Shown piece after piece: positions 17,709-26,058 of a stretch of DNA of 64,000 nt. Numbering within the stretch: the stretch's first letter is position 1; the number at the start of each line of letters is the position of its first letter. The stretch covers positions 1,302,001 through 1,366,000 of the forward strand of contig CAVQCJ010000002.1 of assembly GCA_963711005.1 (NCBI GenBank), given 5' to 3'. A program made the translations under genes and the position numbers. The notes beneath the pieces are model-generated. The model ran no database searches. It was not told the DNA's origin and saw only the letters and a list, made by a program, of their open reading frames with translations. This DNA is from CAVQCJ01 sp963711005 (GTDB lineage: Bacteria > Actinomycetota > Actinomycetes > Prado026).

Positions 17709-18688
17709 GCAACCTGGAGACCCGGCCCGTCGAGACCCGCGCGGCGGCGCTGGCGCCGGCGAGCAGACCCGTCTTCGAGGAGCTGGCGCCGCGGGAGGTC
17801 CCGCTCGGCGGGCCGCGCGCGATGCTCGTCCGGCGGACGCTGCCGCACCGCGAGCGCCGGACGGTCGGCGCCTGGTGCTTCCTGGACCACTACGGCTCGT
17901 CCACCCGCCCGGCCGAGTCCCTCATGCACGTGCCCGAGCACCCGCACACCGGGCTGCAGACCGTCACGTGGCTGTTCGACGGCGAGGTCCGACACCGGGA
18001 CAGCCTCGGCTCGGACCAGCTGGTGCGTCCCGGCGAGCTCAACCTGATGACCGCCGGCCATGGCATCGCGCACGCCGAAGACTCAGCGGGCGAGCCGCCG
18101 CCGGCCGGTGTGCCGCTCGCTCCCCTGCACGGCCTGCAGCTGTGGGTCGCGCTGCCCGAGGCGTCCCGCGACACCGAGCCGGCGTTCGCCCACCACGGCG
18201 ACCTGCCGGTGCTCGACCTCGACGGCGTCCAGGTCGCCGTGCTCATCGGTCAGCTCGCCGGCGACCCGACCGGCCTCGGGTCGGACGCGCGGGCGTACAC
18301 GCCGCTGCTCGGCGCCGAGGTCGTGCTGCCGGCACGGGCGACGACCAGGCTGCCGCTGGAGCCGTCGTTCGAGCACGCGCTCCTCGCGGTCGACGGGGAC
18401 GTTCAGGTCGACGGGCGGCAGCTCGAGCCGGCAACGCTCGCGTACCTCGGGACCGCCCGCGCCGGTCTGGCGCTGGCGAGCGACCGCGGTGGCCGCGCGT
18501 TCCTGCTCGGCGGCACCCCGCTCGGCGAGCCGCTGCTGATGTGGTGGAACTTCGTCGGCCGTACGCACGAGGACATGGTCGCCGCGCGCGGCGACTGGGA
18601 GGCGGGCCGTCGGTTCGCACCGGTGCCCGGTTACGGCGAGCGCCTGGCCGCCCCGGCGCTGCCCAACGCCCGCCTGCTCCCGCGCTGA
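17705..18688 (+). CDS. Pirin family bicupin protein
   Basis: 327 residues with two cupin domains. The N-terminal one has the metal-binding signature VPEHPHTGLQTVTWLFDGEVRHRD (split across positions 17931-18000) with His residues in HPHTG, and TAGHGIAHAE further on. The C-terminal cupin has a family-typical MWWNFVGRTHEDM. Some pirins act as quercetinases and others as regulators; the reaction here is unknown. It is co-translated with the ABM protein, which suggests a shared oxidative role. The start is the overlapping GTG 17705. Confidence 0.88.
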   Translation: MSNLETRPVETRAAALAPASRPVFEELAPREVPLGGPRAMLVRRTLPHRERRTVGAWCFLDHYGSSTRPAESLMHVPEHPHTGLQTVTWLFDGEVRHRDSLGSDQLVRPGELNLMTAGHGIAHAEDSAGEPPPAGVPLAPLHGLQLWVALPEASRDTEPAFAHHGDLPVLDLDGVQVAVLIGQLAGDPTGLGSDARAYTPLLGAEVVLPARATTRLPLEPSFEHALLAVDGDVQVDGRQLEPATLAYLGTARAGLALASDRGGRAFLLGGTPLGEPLLMWWNFVGRTHEDMVAARGDWEAGRRFAPVPGYGERLAAPALPNARLLPR

Positions 18689-18737
18689 CAGCGTCACGCC
18701 GTCACCACGCCTTGACCGGGTGGGCGACCGAGTCTTC

Positions 18738-19673
18738 CTAGCTGGTAGCACCGTTGATGGTGAAGTTCGAGATCGCGCCGGCCTCGATGCCCCACTTCTG
18801 CAGGATCTTGACGTAGGTACCGTCGCTGTTCAGCTTGTCCAGAGCGCCCTTGATGGCGTTGGCGAAGCCGGCGTAGTCAGCGCCTTTGGGCACCGGGATG
18901 CCGTACGGCGCGGTGCCGTAGGCAGTGCCGATGACCTCGAACGCGCCGTTGGACTGCTTGGCCGCGTACGAGTTCACCGGGGAGTCGGCCAGGACGACGT
19001 CGGCGCGGCCGCTGTTGAGGGCCAGGTTGGCGCCGTTCTGGTCCGGGTACGCCTGGATGTCGATGCCGGCCTTGCCGCCGGCGGTGCACTTCTTGGACTG
19101 GGCGGTCGCCTGATCGAGCTGCACCGTGCCCTTCTCCACTGCGACATGCTTGCCGCACAGCGCGTCGAGCGAGGTCAGGTCAGCGTTCTTCCCCTTCTGA
19201 ACGAGGAAGTTCACACCCGCGCTGTAGTACGTGACCATGTCGACCTTCTGCTGCCTGGCCAGGTTGTCCGTGAAGGCGGACATGCTGAGGTCGTAGCGGG
19301 TGCCCAGTGCCGGGATGATGGTGTCGAACGACGCGTTCACGAAGTTGAACTTGACGCCCAGCGTGTCGCCGATCGCATGCCCCAGGTCGATGTCCATGCC
19401 CTGGATGGTCGTGTTGTCGGACGCGAAGAACTCGATCGGGGCGTACGAGGCGTCGGTCGCCACGGTGACCGTGCCCGCGGACTTGATCTTCGCAGGCAGC
19501 ATCGCAGCGAGCGTGGGGTCGACCGAGGACGAGGCACCCGCGCCTGCGGGAGACCCGGAGGAAGCTCCGGATCCACCGGACGACGAGCTGCCGCAGGCGG
19601 TGAGAGCAAGGGCCGCAGTGGCGCCGAGGACGACCGAGAAGATGAGGGCGCGACGCGCAGGGCGGTTGTTCAT
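18738..19673 (-). CDS. Amino-acid-type ABC transporter solute-binding lipoprotein
   Basis: 311-residue family 3 extracellular solute-binding protein. It has a signal peptide with the lipobox LTAC (Cys27 lipidated), a Ser/Gly-rich spacer, then KSAGTVTVATDASYAPIEFF, GMDIDLGHAIGDTLGVKFNF and the hinge elements AVEKGTVQLD and ADVVLADSP. Such proteins bind amino acids, opines or related cations. No permease or ATPase gene lies nearby, so it is an orphan here. ATG 19673 overlaps the ureohydrolase stop as ATGA, so binding protein and hydrolase are made together. Confidence 0.9.
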   Translation of the reverse strand: MNNRPARRALIFSVVLGATAALALTACGSSSSGGSGASSGSPAGAGASSSVDPTLAAMLPAKIKSAGTVTVATDASYAPIEFFASDNTTIQGMDIDLGHAIGDTLGVKFNFVNASFDTIIPALGTRYDLSMSAFTDNLARQQKVDMVTYYSAGVNFLVQKGKNADLTSLDALCGKHVAVEKGTVQLDQATAQSKKCTAGGKAGIDIQAYPDQNGANLALNSGRADVVLADSPVNSYAAKQSNGAFEVIGTAYGTAPYGIPVPKGADYAGFANAIKGALDKLNSDGTYVKILQKWGIEAGAISNFTINGATS

Positions 19674-20635
19674 GTCGACTTCCTTCGGCTGAGGCGGGAC
19701 GGGGACGACTGGGGGTCGCGCTGCAGACCCACGACGTTGATGAGGAGTCGCGCGATGGTGTGAGCTGTGATCCGGTGGATGTCCCGGGCCGGCTGGAACT
19801 CGGTGAAGATGACGGCGGCGACAGCAGACTTGCGGGACAGGCCGCGCACCAGCGTCGCGATCTCCGGGTAGGTGAGGCCCCCGGGCTCCGGCCAGCCGAC
19901 CCCCGGCGCGATGCTGGGGTCGAGGCCGTCACAGTCGATGGTGACCACCCACCGCCTCTCCACATCGAGCTCGTCCAGGACGGCTGAGGCGCCCAGCTCT
20001 CGGAGCTGCCACGAGCTGACCAGGCGGTTCCCTGCCGCCAGGGCGTCGGCGACGTCGCTGGGACGTCCGCTCCCGACTGAACGAAGACCCAGCTGGACCA
20101 CCTGTTCGACGCAGCCCAGCTCCACGATGCGCCGGATCGGGCTCGAGTACCCGCGGGTGACGCCGCCCAGCTCCTGCCGGAAGTCGACATGCGCGTCGAC
20201 GTGCAGGACGTTGACCGTCTCCACACCGTCGAACGCCCCCACGACCATCGGCGGGATCGCGTCGAGACCGCCGACCACGAGGGGGACTCGCCCGGTCGCG
20301 ACCAGCGGCCTGAGCAGGCCGATCGTCTGCTCCCAGATCGCGTCCGGGTCACGCACGTCACCGTCGACGTCGCCGCAGTCCGAGACGGTCGGTCGGCCCT
20401 CCGGGAACAGTGGGCCGTCCAGGTCGAAGTCGTAGTGGTGGCTCAGCTCGCCGTACCCCATGACCGTCGCCTGGTCCCGAACTGCTTGGGCCGCCCCCGC
20501 CGCAACGGTCAGGTCGTCGGCGCAGTACGGCGGACCGAACGGGATGCCGAGGAAGGCATAGGGGGTGCGGACGTCCGCGGGGTCCGCCACGAAGGGTGCG
20601 CCGAGGAACGGGTGGTTCGGAGGGTTCGAGGGCAA
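19670..20635 (-). CDS. Ureohydrolase (arginase/agmatinase family) with altered metal-site motif
   Basis: 321 residues of the arginase superfamily, which hydrolyse guanidino groups to urea at a dimanganese centre. Asp147, His149 and Asp151 in VDAHVD and Asp234 and Asp236 in TIDCDGLDP are the expected ligands. The usual GGDH motif is GGLDA at 122-126, so the first metal His is apparently replaced by Asp125, and the usual substrate-side His-Gly reads TRG. The substrate may thus differ from agmatine or arginine. It starts at TTG 20635, since an in-frame stop lies a few codons upstream and GTG 15 codons later would remove conserved sequence. Confidence 0.85.
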   Translation of the reverse strand: MPSNPPNHPFLGAPFVADPADVRTPYAFLGIPFGPPYCADDLTVAAGAAQAVRDQATVMGYGELSHHYDFDLDGPLFPEGRPTVSDCGDVDGDVRDPDAIWEQTIGLLRPLVATGRVPLVVGGLDAIPPMVVGAFDGVETVNVLHVDAHVDFRQELGGVTRGYSSPIRRIVELGCVEQVVQLGLRSVGSGRPSDVADALAAGNRLVSSWQLRELGASAVLDELDVERRWVVTIDCDGLDPSIAPGVGWPEPGGLTYPEIATLVRGLSRKSAVAAVIFTEFQPARDIHRITAHTIARLLINVVGLQRDPQSSPSRLSRRKST

Positions 20636-20660
20636 CGCCTTGTCCCGGTGGCTGAGGAGT

Positions 20661-20688
20661 TAGAGTAGTGCTCTAGAGCAGCACTCTA
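20661..20688. promoter_or_regulatory. 28-bp inverted repeat, probable TetR operator
   Basis: Near-perfect palindrome (24 of 28 positions symmetrical) with outer half-sites TAGAG/CTCTA and a perfect 12-bp centre TGCTCTAGAGCA. It lies 26 bp upstream of the ureohydrolase TTG start and 74 bp beyond the tetR stop. Binding by the adjacent TetR protein is inferred from position and symmetry. Confidence 0.7.
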
Positions 20689-20716
20689 GGGGCCCGGGTC
20701 ACGCGGCACAAGGGGA

Positions 20717-20733
20717 TTAGAGCAAGTCTCTAA
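20717..20733. promoter_or_regulatory. Second inverted repeat with the same half-site
   Basis: TTAGAG and CTCTAA arms separated by five bases, the same half-site as the 28-bp palindrome about 45 bp away. Its position further upstream of the ureohydrolase suggests a second, possibly cooperative, TetR site overlapping the promoter. Confidence 0.6.
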
Positions 20734-20761
20734 GACCGTGATAGCTGGCTCTCCGAGGCCG

Positions 20762-21361
20762 TCACAGCTCGATGCGGCACTGCTCCAGGGTGAGCCTCGT
20801 GGCCTGGCCGCGGTCGCGCGTGCCCTGCAGGATCTGGATGGCCAGCCCGTCCATCAGGGCGATGAGCCGCCGCGAGAAGGAGCCGGATCCGCCGGCGAAC
20901 TCACCCGCGGCACGCCCCCGGAGCACGATCGCACGCAGGTCCTTGTCCCAGCCGGCCGCCGTCTGCCTGACCTCGCCGGCATAGACCTCACGATGCCGTT
21001 GCGCCCAAGCCTCGACCCACAGGGCCCACACGGGGTCGTTGACCCCGCTCGGCAGGTAGCAGCCGATGAACACCTTGAGCTGGTCCCACCCGGGAGCCGC
21101 GGCCGATATCGACAGCTGCCGGCGTTCGGCCAGGTCCGCCTCGTTCCAGTTGAGCGTCTCGATGAGGATCCGGTCCTTGGTACCGAAGTAGTACAGAACG
21201 TGGCCGGTGCTCATGTGTGTGCGCTCGCTGATCTCGGCGAGGCGGAGCTCACCGAGTCCCTTCTCCACGATGATGTCCATCGCAGCACGAAGCACGCGGT
21301 CCTTCGGCCTGAGTTCCCCCTCGTCGCGGGGCTTCCGCCCAGGAGCGTCCGAATCGGACAT
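20762..21361 (-). CDS. TetR/AcrR family transcriptional regulator
   Basis: 199 residues. The N-terminal helix-turn-helix covers about residues 18-62: RVLRAAMDIIVEKGLGELRL, AEISERTHMSTGHVLYYFGT and KDRILIETL. The rest is helical with a BetI-type C-terminal layout (WALWVEAWAQRHREV, then LIALMDGLAIQIL). It is on the same strand as, and upstream of, the ureohydrolase and binding-protein genes, with two TAGAG-type palindromes between, so it most likely controls that operon. ATG 21361 is used; TTG 21373 is possible. Confidence 0.9.
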   Translation of the reverse strand: MSDSDAPGRKPRDEGELRPKDRVLRAAMDIIVEKGLGELRLAEISERTHMSTGHVLYYFGTKDRILIETLNWNEADLAERRQLSISAAAPGWDQLKVFIGCYLPSGVNDPVWALWVEAWAQRHREVYAGEVRQTAAGWDKDLRAIVLRGRAAGEFAGGSGSFSRRLIALMDGLAIQILQGTRDRGQATRLTLEQCRIEL

Positions 21362-21373
21362 CACCACTGCCAA

Positions 21374-21816
21374 TCACGCGTCGTCCCGGCCGTCGCAGGA
21401 CCCGATCGGGCCCGATGTCGAACGGCAGTCTAATCACCGTCGCACCCGGCGCTGGAGTGTCGTCAGGTGAACGGGTTGATCGAGTTCCGGCCCCCAGCGC
21501 GGATGACGCTTTGGCACCCGAAGGGCACCGCACCCGAGGCCGCGCACGCTCGACGCGCGGCCCACCAGGCCGAGTTCCGGGTCCTTTGTGTGCCATAAGG
21601 TTCGACGCTTCAGGTCAGTAGCCGCAGACCGTCAGACCGCGGACGTTCAGCCCTCCACAGAGCGAAGCTAGCCTTGCCGCCCTCCGACGGAGACTGGAAC
21701 CGGCAAGGTCTCGGGTCGCCGCGCCCCCGGGCGCGCCTCGTCAGCTCGGAGCTTCCGGTGCCGGAGCGCAGCGGGACTGGCCTGCTGAACCGTAGGTTCC
21801 GGCTTGATCCGCTGGG
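21374..21816. other. Gene-free stretch before tRNA-Leu
   Basis: About 440 bp between tetR and tRNA-Leu with only short, poorly biased open frames. I see an imperfect hairpin near 21751-21771 and a short palindrome CCCGATCGGG near 21402, but no convincing gene, promoter or repeat. It may hold the tetR promoter at its left end. Confidence 0.5.
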
Positions 21817-21900
21817 TGCGCGAGGGGGGAGTTGAACCCCCACACCCTTTCGGGCACTGGAACCTGAATCCAGCGCGTCTGCCTATTCCGCCACTCGCGC
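21817..21900 (-). tRNA. tRNA-Leu (anticodon CAG)
   Basis: 84-nt class II tRNA read on the minus strand. The acceptor stem GCGCGAG pairs with CTCGCGC, the anticodon loop is TTCAGGT with CAG, a long variable arm (GTGCCCGAAAGGGTGT) follows, and the T arm carries GGTTCAACTCC. The 3' CCA is not encoded. Confidence 0.95.
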
Positions 21901-22014
21901 GAGGCCAGCGAGGTTACCACGGAGGCCCGCGCCGCCCGGAGCCCGATGATCGTCACCACGGTTACCCTGGGCACCGGGCCGCCCCTGCCCGACGAGCCGT
22001 CCGAGGAGGTGCCC

Positions 22015-22707
22015 GTGGGTGTCATGGACCGCTTCGAGCGCCGCCTCGACCGCCTGGTCAGCGGCACCTTTGCGCGCGCCTTCAAGGCCGAGGTGCAGCC
22101 CGTCGAGGTCGCCGCGGCGCTGCAGCGCGAGTGCGACGACAAGGCGGCGATCGTCACCCGCGGGCGGACGATGGTGCCCAACGACTTCACCGTCGAGCTC
22201 GGCCAGCACGACTTCGACCGCCTCTCGATGTATGCAGAGCCGCTGGCTGCGGAGCTCGGGGCGATGGTCCGCGAGCACGCCGAGGAGCAGGGGTACCAGT
22301 TCGTCGGCGGCGTGGTCGTCCGGTTTCAGCTGGTGGGCGAGCTCGACACGGGAGTGTTCCGGGTACGCAGCCAGGCGATGGCGTCTGGCCCGCCAGACCC
22401 GGCCGGCACTGTCACCGCCGCACCCGCCGCGGTCTCGGCGGCGCTGGAGACCGGGCACTCGACGCTGGCGCTGACGCATCGGCACACGGTCCTGGGCCGC
22501 GGCGCCGAGTCCGACCTGCGCCTGGACGACCCGAGCATCTCCCGCAGGCACGCCGAGATCGTCCTGTCCGACCCACCCCGGCTGACCGATCTCGGGTCCA
22601 CCAACGGCACCTTCCTGGACGGGGAGCGGGTGCAGTCGGCTGAGCTGTACGACGGGGCGAGGGTGGGCCTGGGCGCGCTCACTCTGGTCTTCCGGTACGG
22701 CGGCTGA
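22015..22707 (+). CDS. fhaA: FhaA: DUF3662 and FHA domain protein
   Basis: 230 residues. Residues 1-110 are the DUF3662 domain (MDRFERRLDRLVSGTFARAF, VAAALQRECDD, PNDFTVELGQHDF) and residues 150-230 are an FHA phosphothreonine-binding domain with LGRGAESDLRLDDPSISRRHAEI and DLGSTNGTFLDG. In mycobacteria FhaA is a PknB substrate and binds the phosphorylated pseudokinase domain of MviN, which ties it to peptidoglycan synthesis. GAGGAGG five bases upstream fixes GTG 22015; the longer frame from 21946 is rejected. First gene of the fhaA-pknB cluster. Confidence 0.92.
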   Translation: MGVMDRFERRLDRLVSGTFARAFKAEVQPVEVAAALQRECDDKAAIVTRGRTMVPNDFTVELGQHDFDRLSMYAEPLAAELGAMVREHAEEQGYQFVGGVVVRFQLVGELDTGVFRVRSQAMASGPPDPAGTVTAAPAAVSAALETGHSTLALTHRHTVLGRGAESDLRLDDPSISRRHAEIVLSDPPRLTDLGSTNGTFLDGERVQSAELYDGARVGLGALTLVFRYGG

Positions 22708-22711
22708 GCCC

Positions 22712-23284
22712 GTGAGCACGCTGTCGCTCAAGCTCATCCAGGTCGGGTTCCTGGTGCTGCTGTGGGTGCTGGTCCTCTCGGTCGCCGCGGTGATGCGCAG
22801 CGACCTGTTCGCCCGCCGGCGGCAGCGGATGGGGCGGGCCGGCCGTTCGGCGCGATCCCGAGCGAAGGCAGCCCGGGCGGTACCGGTCGGCACGGTCGCC
22901 GCCCCTGCGGCCGCCGGCGTAGCCGCAGCGACCGAGGGCGCGAAGAAGGCCAAGCAGCCCAAGCCGACCCGCCCGCCCAAGCCCCGCCGGGGCGCCCCGA
23001 AGCTGCTGATGGTCACTGCGGGCCCGGCGGAAGGCACCCGGATCGAGCTGGGCGGCACCCCCGTCAGCATCGGCCGGGCGGCCGAGAACACGCTGGTGCT
23101 GGAGGACGACTACGTGTCCGGCCGGCACGCGAGGCTGTTCCCGCACGAGGGTGCGTGGGTGGTCGAGGACCTCGGCTCCACGAACGGGACGTACCTGGAC
23201 CGGACCCGGCTGACGACGCCGATGGTGGTCCCGGTCGGGGCGCCGGTCCGGATCGGCAAGACCGTCCTCGAGCTGCGGAAGTAG
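22712..23284 (+). CDS. fhaB: FhaB/FipA: membrane-anchored FHA domain protein
   Basis: 190 residues: one N-terminal membrane segment at about 8-27 (KLIQVGFLVLLWVLVLSVAA), a basic Ala/Lys/Pro-rich linker and an FHA domain at about 110-185 with IGRAAENTLVLEDDYVSGRHA and DLGSTNGTYLDRTRL. In Mycobacterium the homologue is phosphorylated and links FtsZ and FtsQ at the septum. It starts at a GTG four bases after fhaA and ends three bases before pstP, consistent with one operon. Confidence 0.92.
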   Translation: MSTLSLKLIQVGFLVLLWVLVLSVAAVMRSDLFARRRQRMGRAGRSARSRAKAARAVPVGTVAAPAAAGVAAATEGAKKAKQPKPTRPPKPRRGAPKLLMVTAGPAEGTRIELGGTPVSIGRAAENTLVLEDDYVSGRHARLFPHEGAWVVEDLGSTNGTYLDRTRLTTPMVVPVGAPVRIGKTVLELRK

Positions 23285-23287
23285 CCG

Positions 23288-24628
23288 ATGACGCTCCGGC
23301 TGAGGTACGCAGCGGTATCGGACGTCGGCATGGTCCGGCAGGACAACGAGGACTCGGCCTACGCGGGGCCCAACCTGCTGCTGCTGGCCGACGGCATGGG
23401 CGGGCACGCGGGGGGCGAGGTCGCCAGCGCCACCGCCGTCGCGAGCATGCGCGACCTGCAGCCCCCCGCCGGCGGCGGCGACCCCACCGAGACCCTGCGC
23501 AGCGGGGTCGCGGCGGCAGGCGAGCAGATGCGCACCCTGGTACGGGCCCGGCCCGAGCTCGAGGGGATGGGCACCACCCTCACCCTGCTGATGCACAGCG
23601 GCGAGGTGATCGCGATCGCCCAGGTCGGCGACTCGCGCGGCTACCTGCTGCGCGAAGGCGTCCTCGAACAGGTCACCCACGACCAGACGTTCGTGCAGTC
23701 GCTCATCGACCAGGGGCGGATCAGCGACGAGGACGCGAAGACCCACCCCCAGCGCAACATGCTGCTGCAGGCGCTGGACGGCCGGGTCGAGGTGCAGCCG
23801 GAGGTCGTGCTCCGCACGCCGCGGCTCGGTGACCGGTACCTGCTGTGCAGCGACGGGCTGTCCAGCGTGGTGTCGGAGCCGACGATCCGCGACGTGCTCG
23901 AGGTCGGCACGCCGCGCGAGGCAGCCGACCGGCTGGTCGACCTGGCTCTGCGCGCCGGCGCACCGGACAACGTCACCTGCCTCGTCGCGGACGTGGTCGA
24001 CGAGGACGACGACGTCGCACCGCCGGTCGCCATCGTGGTCGGGGCGGCGGCCGACAGTGCGCACGCGCGCGTGGTCGGCGTCGCGGTCGCCGATATCCCC
24101 GACAGCGGTCCCGACGCAGCGAGCGGCAACAGTGTCGAACCGTCCGACGAGGAGGACGACGACCCCGGGCACGGCGGCTCGAGGGGTCTGCGCCTGCTGC
24201 TGCCCGTCGTCGCCCTCCTCGTGCTCGTCGCGGCCGCCGGCTACGGGGGCTACCGCTGGACCCAGACGCAGTACTACGTCGGCGTCGACAGCGGGCAGGT
24301 CGTGATCTACCGTGGCGTCCCGCAGAAGGTGGTCGGCCGCTCGCTGTCGCAGGTCGTCGAGCCCTCCGAAGTGCAGGCCTCGACCCTCCCGTCGTTCTCG
24401 CAGGGGCAGCTGAACGACACGATCGCTGCCGCGTCGCTGGACGAGGCGCGCCGGATCGTCGACCACCTGCGCACGCAGGCGGCGGCCTGCGCGGGGCTGC
24501 CCGCGCCGGACGGCTGCCCGCCGGGCCCGAGCCCGACCAGCACCCCGACACCCAGCGCCGGCCTCGGCCCGTCCGTGTCGGCGACGACCTCGGGAACCGC
24601 CAGGCCGAGCGCGAGCCCGTCGCCGTGA
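23288..24628 (+). CDS. pstP: PP2C-family Ser/Thr phosphatase PstP
   Basis: 446 residues. Residues 1-235 are the PP2C domain with the metal ligands in MVRQDNEDS, LLLADGMGGHAGGEVAS, QVGDSRGYLLREG, SDGL and GAPDNVTC. An acidic linker follows, then one membrane helix at about 300-322 (LLLPVVALLVLVAAAGYGGY) and an external domain with a Pro/Ser/Thr-rich end. PstP is the cognate phosphatase of PASTA kinases, removing their regulatory phosphates. The stop overlaps the next GTG as GTGA. Confidence 0.94.
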   Translation: MTLRLRYAAVSDVGMVRQDNEDSAYAGPNLLLLADGMGGHAGGEVASATAVASMRDLQPPAGGGDPTETLRSGVAAAGEQMRTLVRARPELEGMGTTLTLLMHSGEVIAIAQVGDSRGYLLREGVLEQVTHDQTFVQSLIDQGRISDEDAKTHPQRNMLLQALDGRVEVQPEVVLRTPRLGDRYLLCSDGLSSVVSEPTIRDVLEVGTPREAADRLVDLALRAGAPDNVTCLVADVVDEDDDVAPPVAIVVGAAADSAHARVVGVAVADIPDSGPDAASGNSVEPSDEEDDDPGHGGSRGLRLLLPVVALLVLVAAAGYGGYRWTQTQYYVGVDSGQVVIYRGVPQKVVGRSLSQVVEPSEVQASTLPSFSQGQLNDTIAAASLDEARRIVDHLRTQAAACAGLPAPDGCPPGPSPTSTPTPSAGLGPSVSATTSGTARPSASPSP

Positions 24629-26058
24629 CCGCCGCCACGATCACGCCCCCCAGCGCGGCCCAGCCGCCCCCGGCCGGACCGGCCGTCCCCCGGCCGCCGC
24701 GCCGGGTGGCCGAGATCGGCCTGCTCGTCCTCGCACTCGCCGTCGGGCTGGGCGCGTACGCCCAGGTCGGGCTTACCAACGGCGGGCGCCTCCCGGAGAA
24801 GTTCTGGGTGGTGGCGGCGGCCGCCGCCGGCGCGGTCGCCCTCGCGCACGTGGCCGTACGCGTGCTCGCGCCCTGGTCGGACCAGGTGCTGCTGCCGGTC
24901 GCGGTGGCGATCAACGGTCTGGGGCTGGCGATGATCCACCGCCTCGACGTCGCGGAGGCGGTCCGTGCCGCGCAGAACCACCAGCCGGCCCCGCACCCCA
25001 CCGCGGGCACCCAGCTCGTCTGGACCGGTCTCGGGCTGGCGCTGATGGTCCTGGTGCTGCTGGTCGTGCGCGACCACCGCATGCTGCAGCGGTTCACGTA
25101 CACCGCGATGGTCGTCGGCCTCGCACTCGTGGTGCTGCCGCTGGTGCCCGGGATCGGCGTGACCATCAACGGCGCCCGCATCTGGATCCGCGCGCTCGGC
25201 TTCTCGTTCCAGCCGGCCGAGATGGCCAAGATCGCGCTGATCATCTTCTTCGCCGGCTACCTCGTGGTGAAGCGGGACGCCCTGGCCGTGGCCCGCACCC
25301 AGTTCCTGGGCATCGACGTCCCGCGCGGGCGAGACCTCGGGCCGATCCTGGTCGCCTGGCTCATCAGCGTCGCGGTGCTGGTCTTCGAACGGGACCTCGG
25401 CACGTCGCTGCTGCTGTTCGGCCTGTTCGTCGCGATGCTGTACGTCGCCACCGGCCGCCGCGGCTGGGTCGTCATCGGCACCGGTCTGTTCCTCATCGGG
25501 TCGACGTTCGCGTACTACGCGTTCGGACACGTGCGCGAGCGCGTCGACGTGTGGCTGCATCCGTTCGCCGACGTCGGCGGCGCCGGCTACCAGGTGACGC
25601 AGAGCCTGTACGGGCTGGCCGACGGCGGTGTCCTCGGTGCCGGTATCGGCCAGGGCACACCGGACCTGGTGCCGTACGCCAAGTCGGACTTCATCGTCTC
25701 GGCGGTGGGCGAGGAGCTCGGGCTGACGGGGCTGACGGCGCTGCTCGTGCTGTACGCGATCCTCGTCGAGCGCGGCCTGCGCGCCTCGCTCGCCGCGCGC
25801 GACGTCTTCGGCCGGCTGCTCGCCTGCGGCCTGGCGTTCGTCATGGGCCTGCAGGTGTTCATCGTCGTCGGCGGTGTCACCAACCTGATCCCGGTGACCG
25901 GGCTGACCACGCCGTTCCTGGCCGCCGGCGGCTCGTCGCTCGTCGCGAACTGGATGGTCATCGCGCTGCTGCTACGGGTCAGCGACTCGGGCGCCCGCCC
26001 GGCTCCGGTTCCGGTGCCGATCAGCGGCACCGCCGTGACACAGGTGATCGCGCCGTGA
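24625..26058 (+). CDS. rodA: SEDS family peptidoglycan glycosyltransferase (RodA/FtsW type)
   Basis: 477 residues with roughly ten membrane helices after a Pro-rich cytosolic start. The SEDS signatures are NGARIWIRALGFSFQPAEMAK, FERDLGTSLLLFGLF, YAKSDFIVSAVGEELGL and NLIPVTGLTTPFLAAGGSS. SEDS proteins polymerise lipid II together with a class B PBP; the next gene encodes one. Position in the pstP-pbpA-pknB locus favours the RodA paralogue over septal FtsW, although the families are similar. GTG 24625 overlaps the pstP stop. Confidence 0.92.
   Translation: MTAATITPPSAAQPPPAGPAVPRPPRRVAEIGLLVLALAVGLGAYAQVGLTNGGRLPEKFWVVAAAAAGAVALAHVAVRVLAPWSDQVLLPVAVAINGLGLAMIHRLDVAEAVRAAQNHQPAPHPTAGTQLVWTGLGLALMVLVLLVVRDHRMLQRFTYTAMVVGLALVVLPLVPGIGVTINGARIWIRALGFSFQPAEMAKIALIIFFAGYLVVKRDALAVARTQFLGIDVPRGRDLGPILVAWLISVAVLVFERDLGTSLLLFGLFVAMLYVATGRRGWVVIGTGLFLIGSTFAYYAFGHVRERVDVWLHPFADVGGAGYQVTQSLYGLADGGVLGAGIGQGTPDLVPYAKSDFIVSAVGEELGLTGLTALLVLYAILVERGLRASLAARDVFGRLLACGLAFVMGLQVFIVVGGVTNLIPVTGLTTPFLAAGGSSLVANWMVIALLLRVSDSGARPAPVPVPISGTAVTQVIAP

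Noticed and set aside
21610..21843. Short minus-strand open frame beside tRNA-Leu
   Set aside because: It runs into the tRNA sequence, has poor codon bias and resembles no protein.
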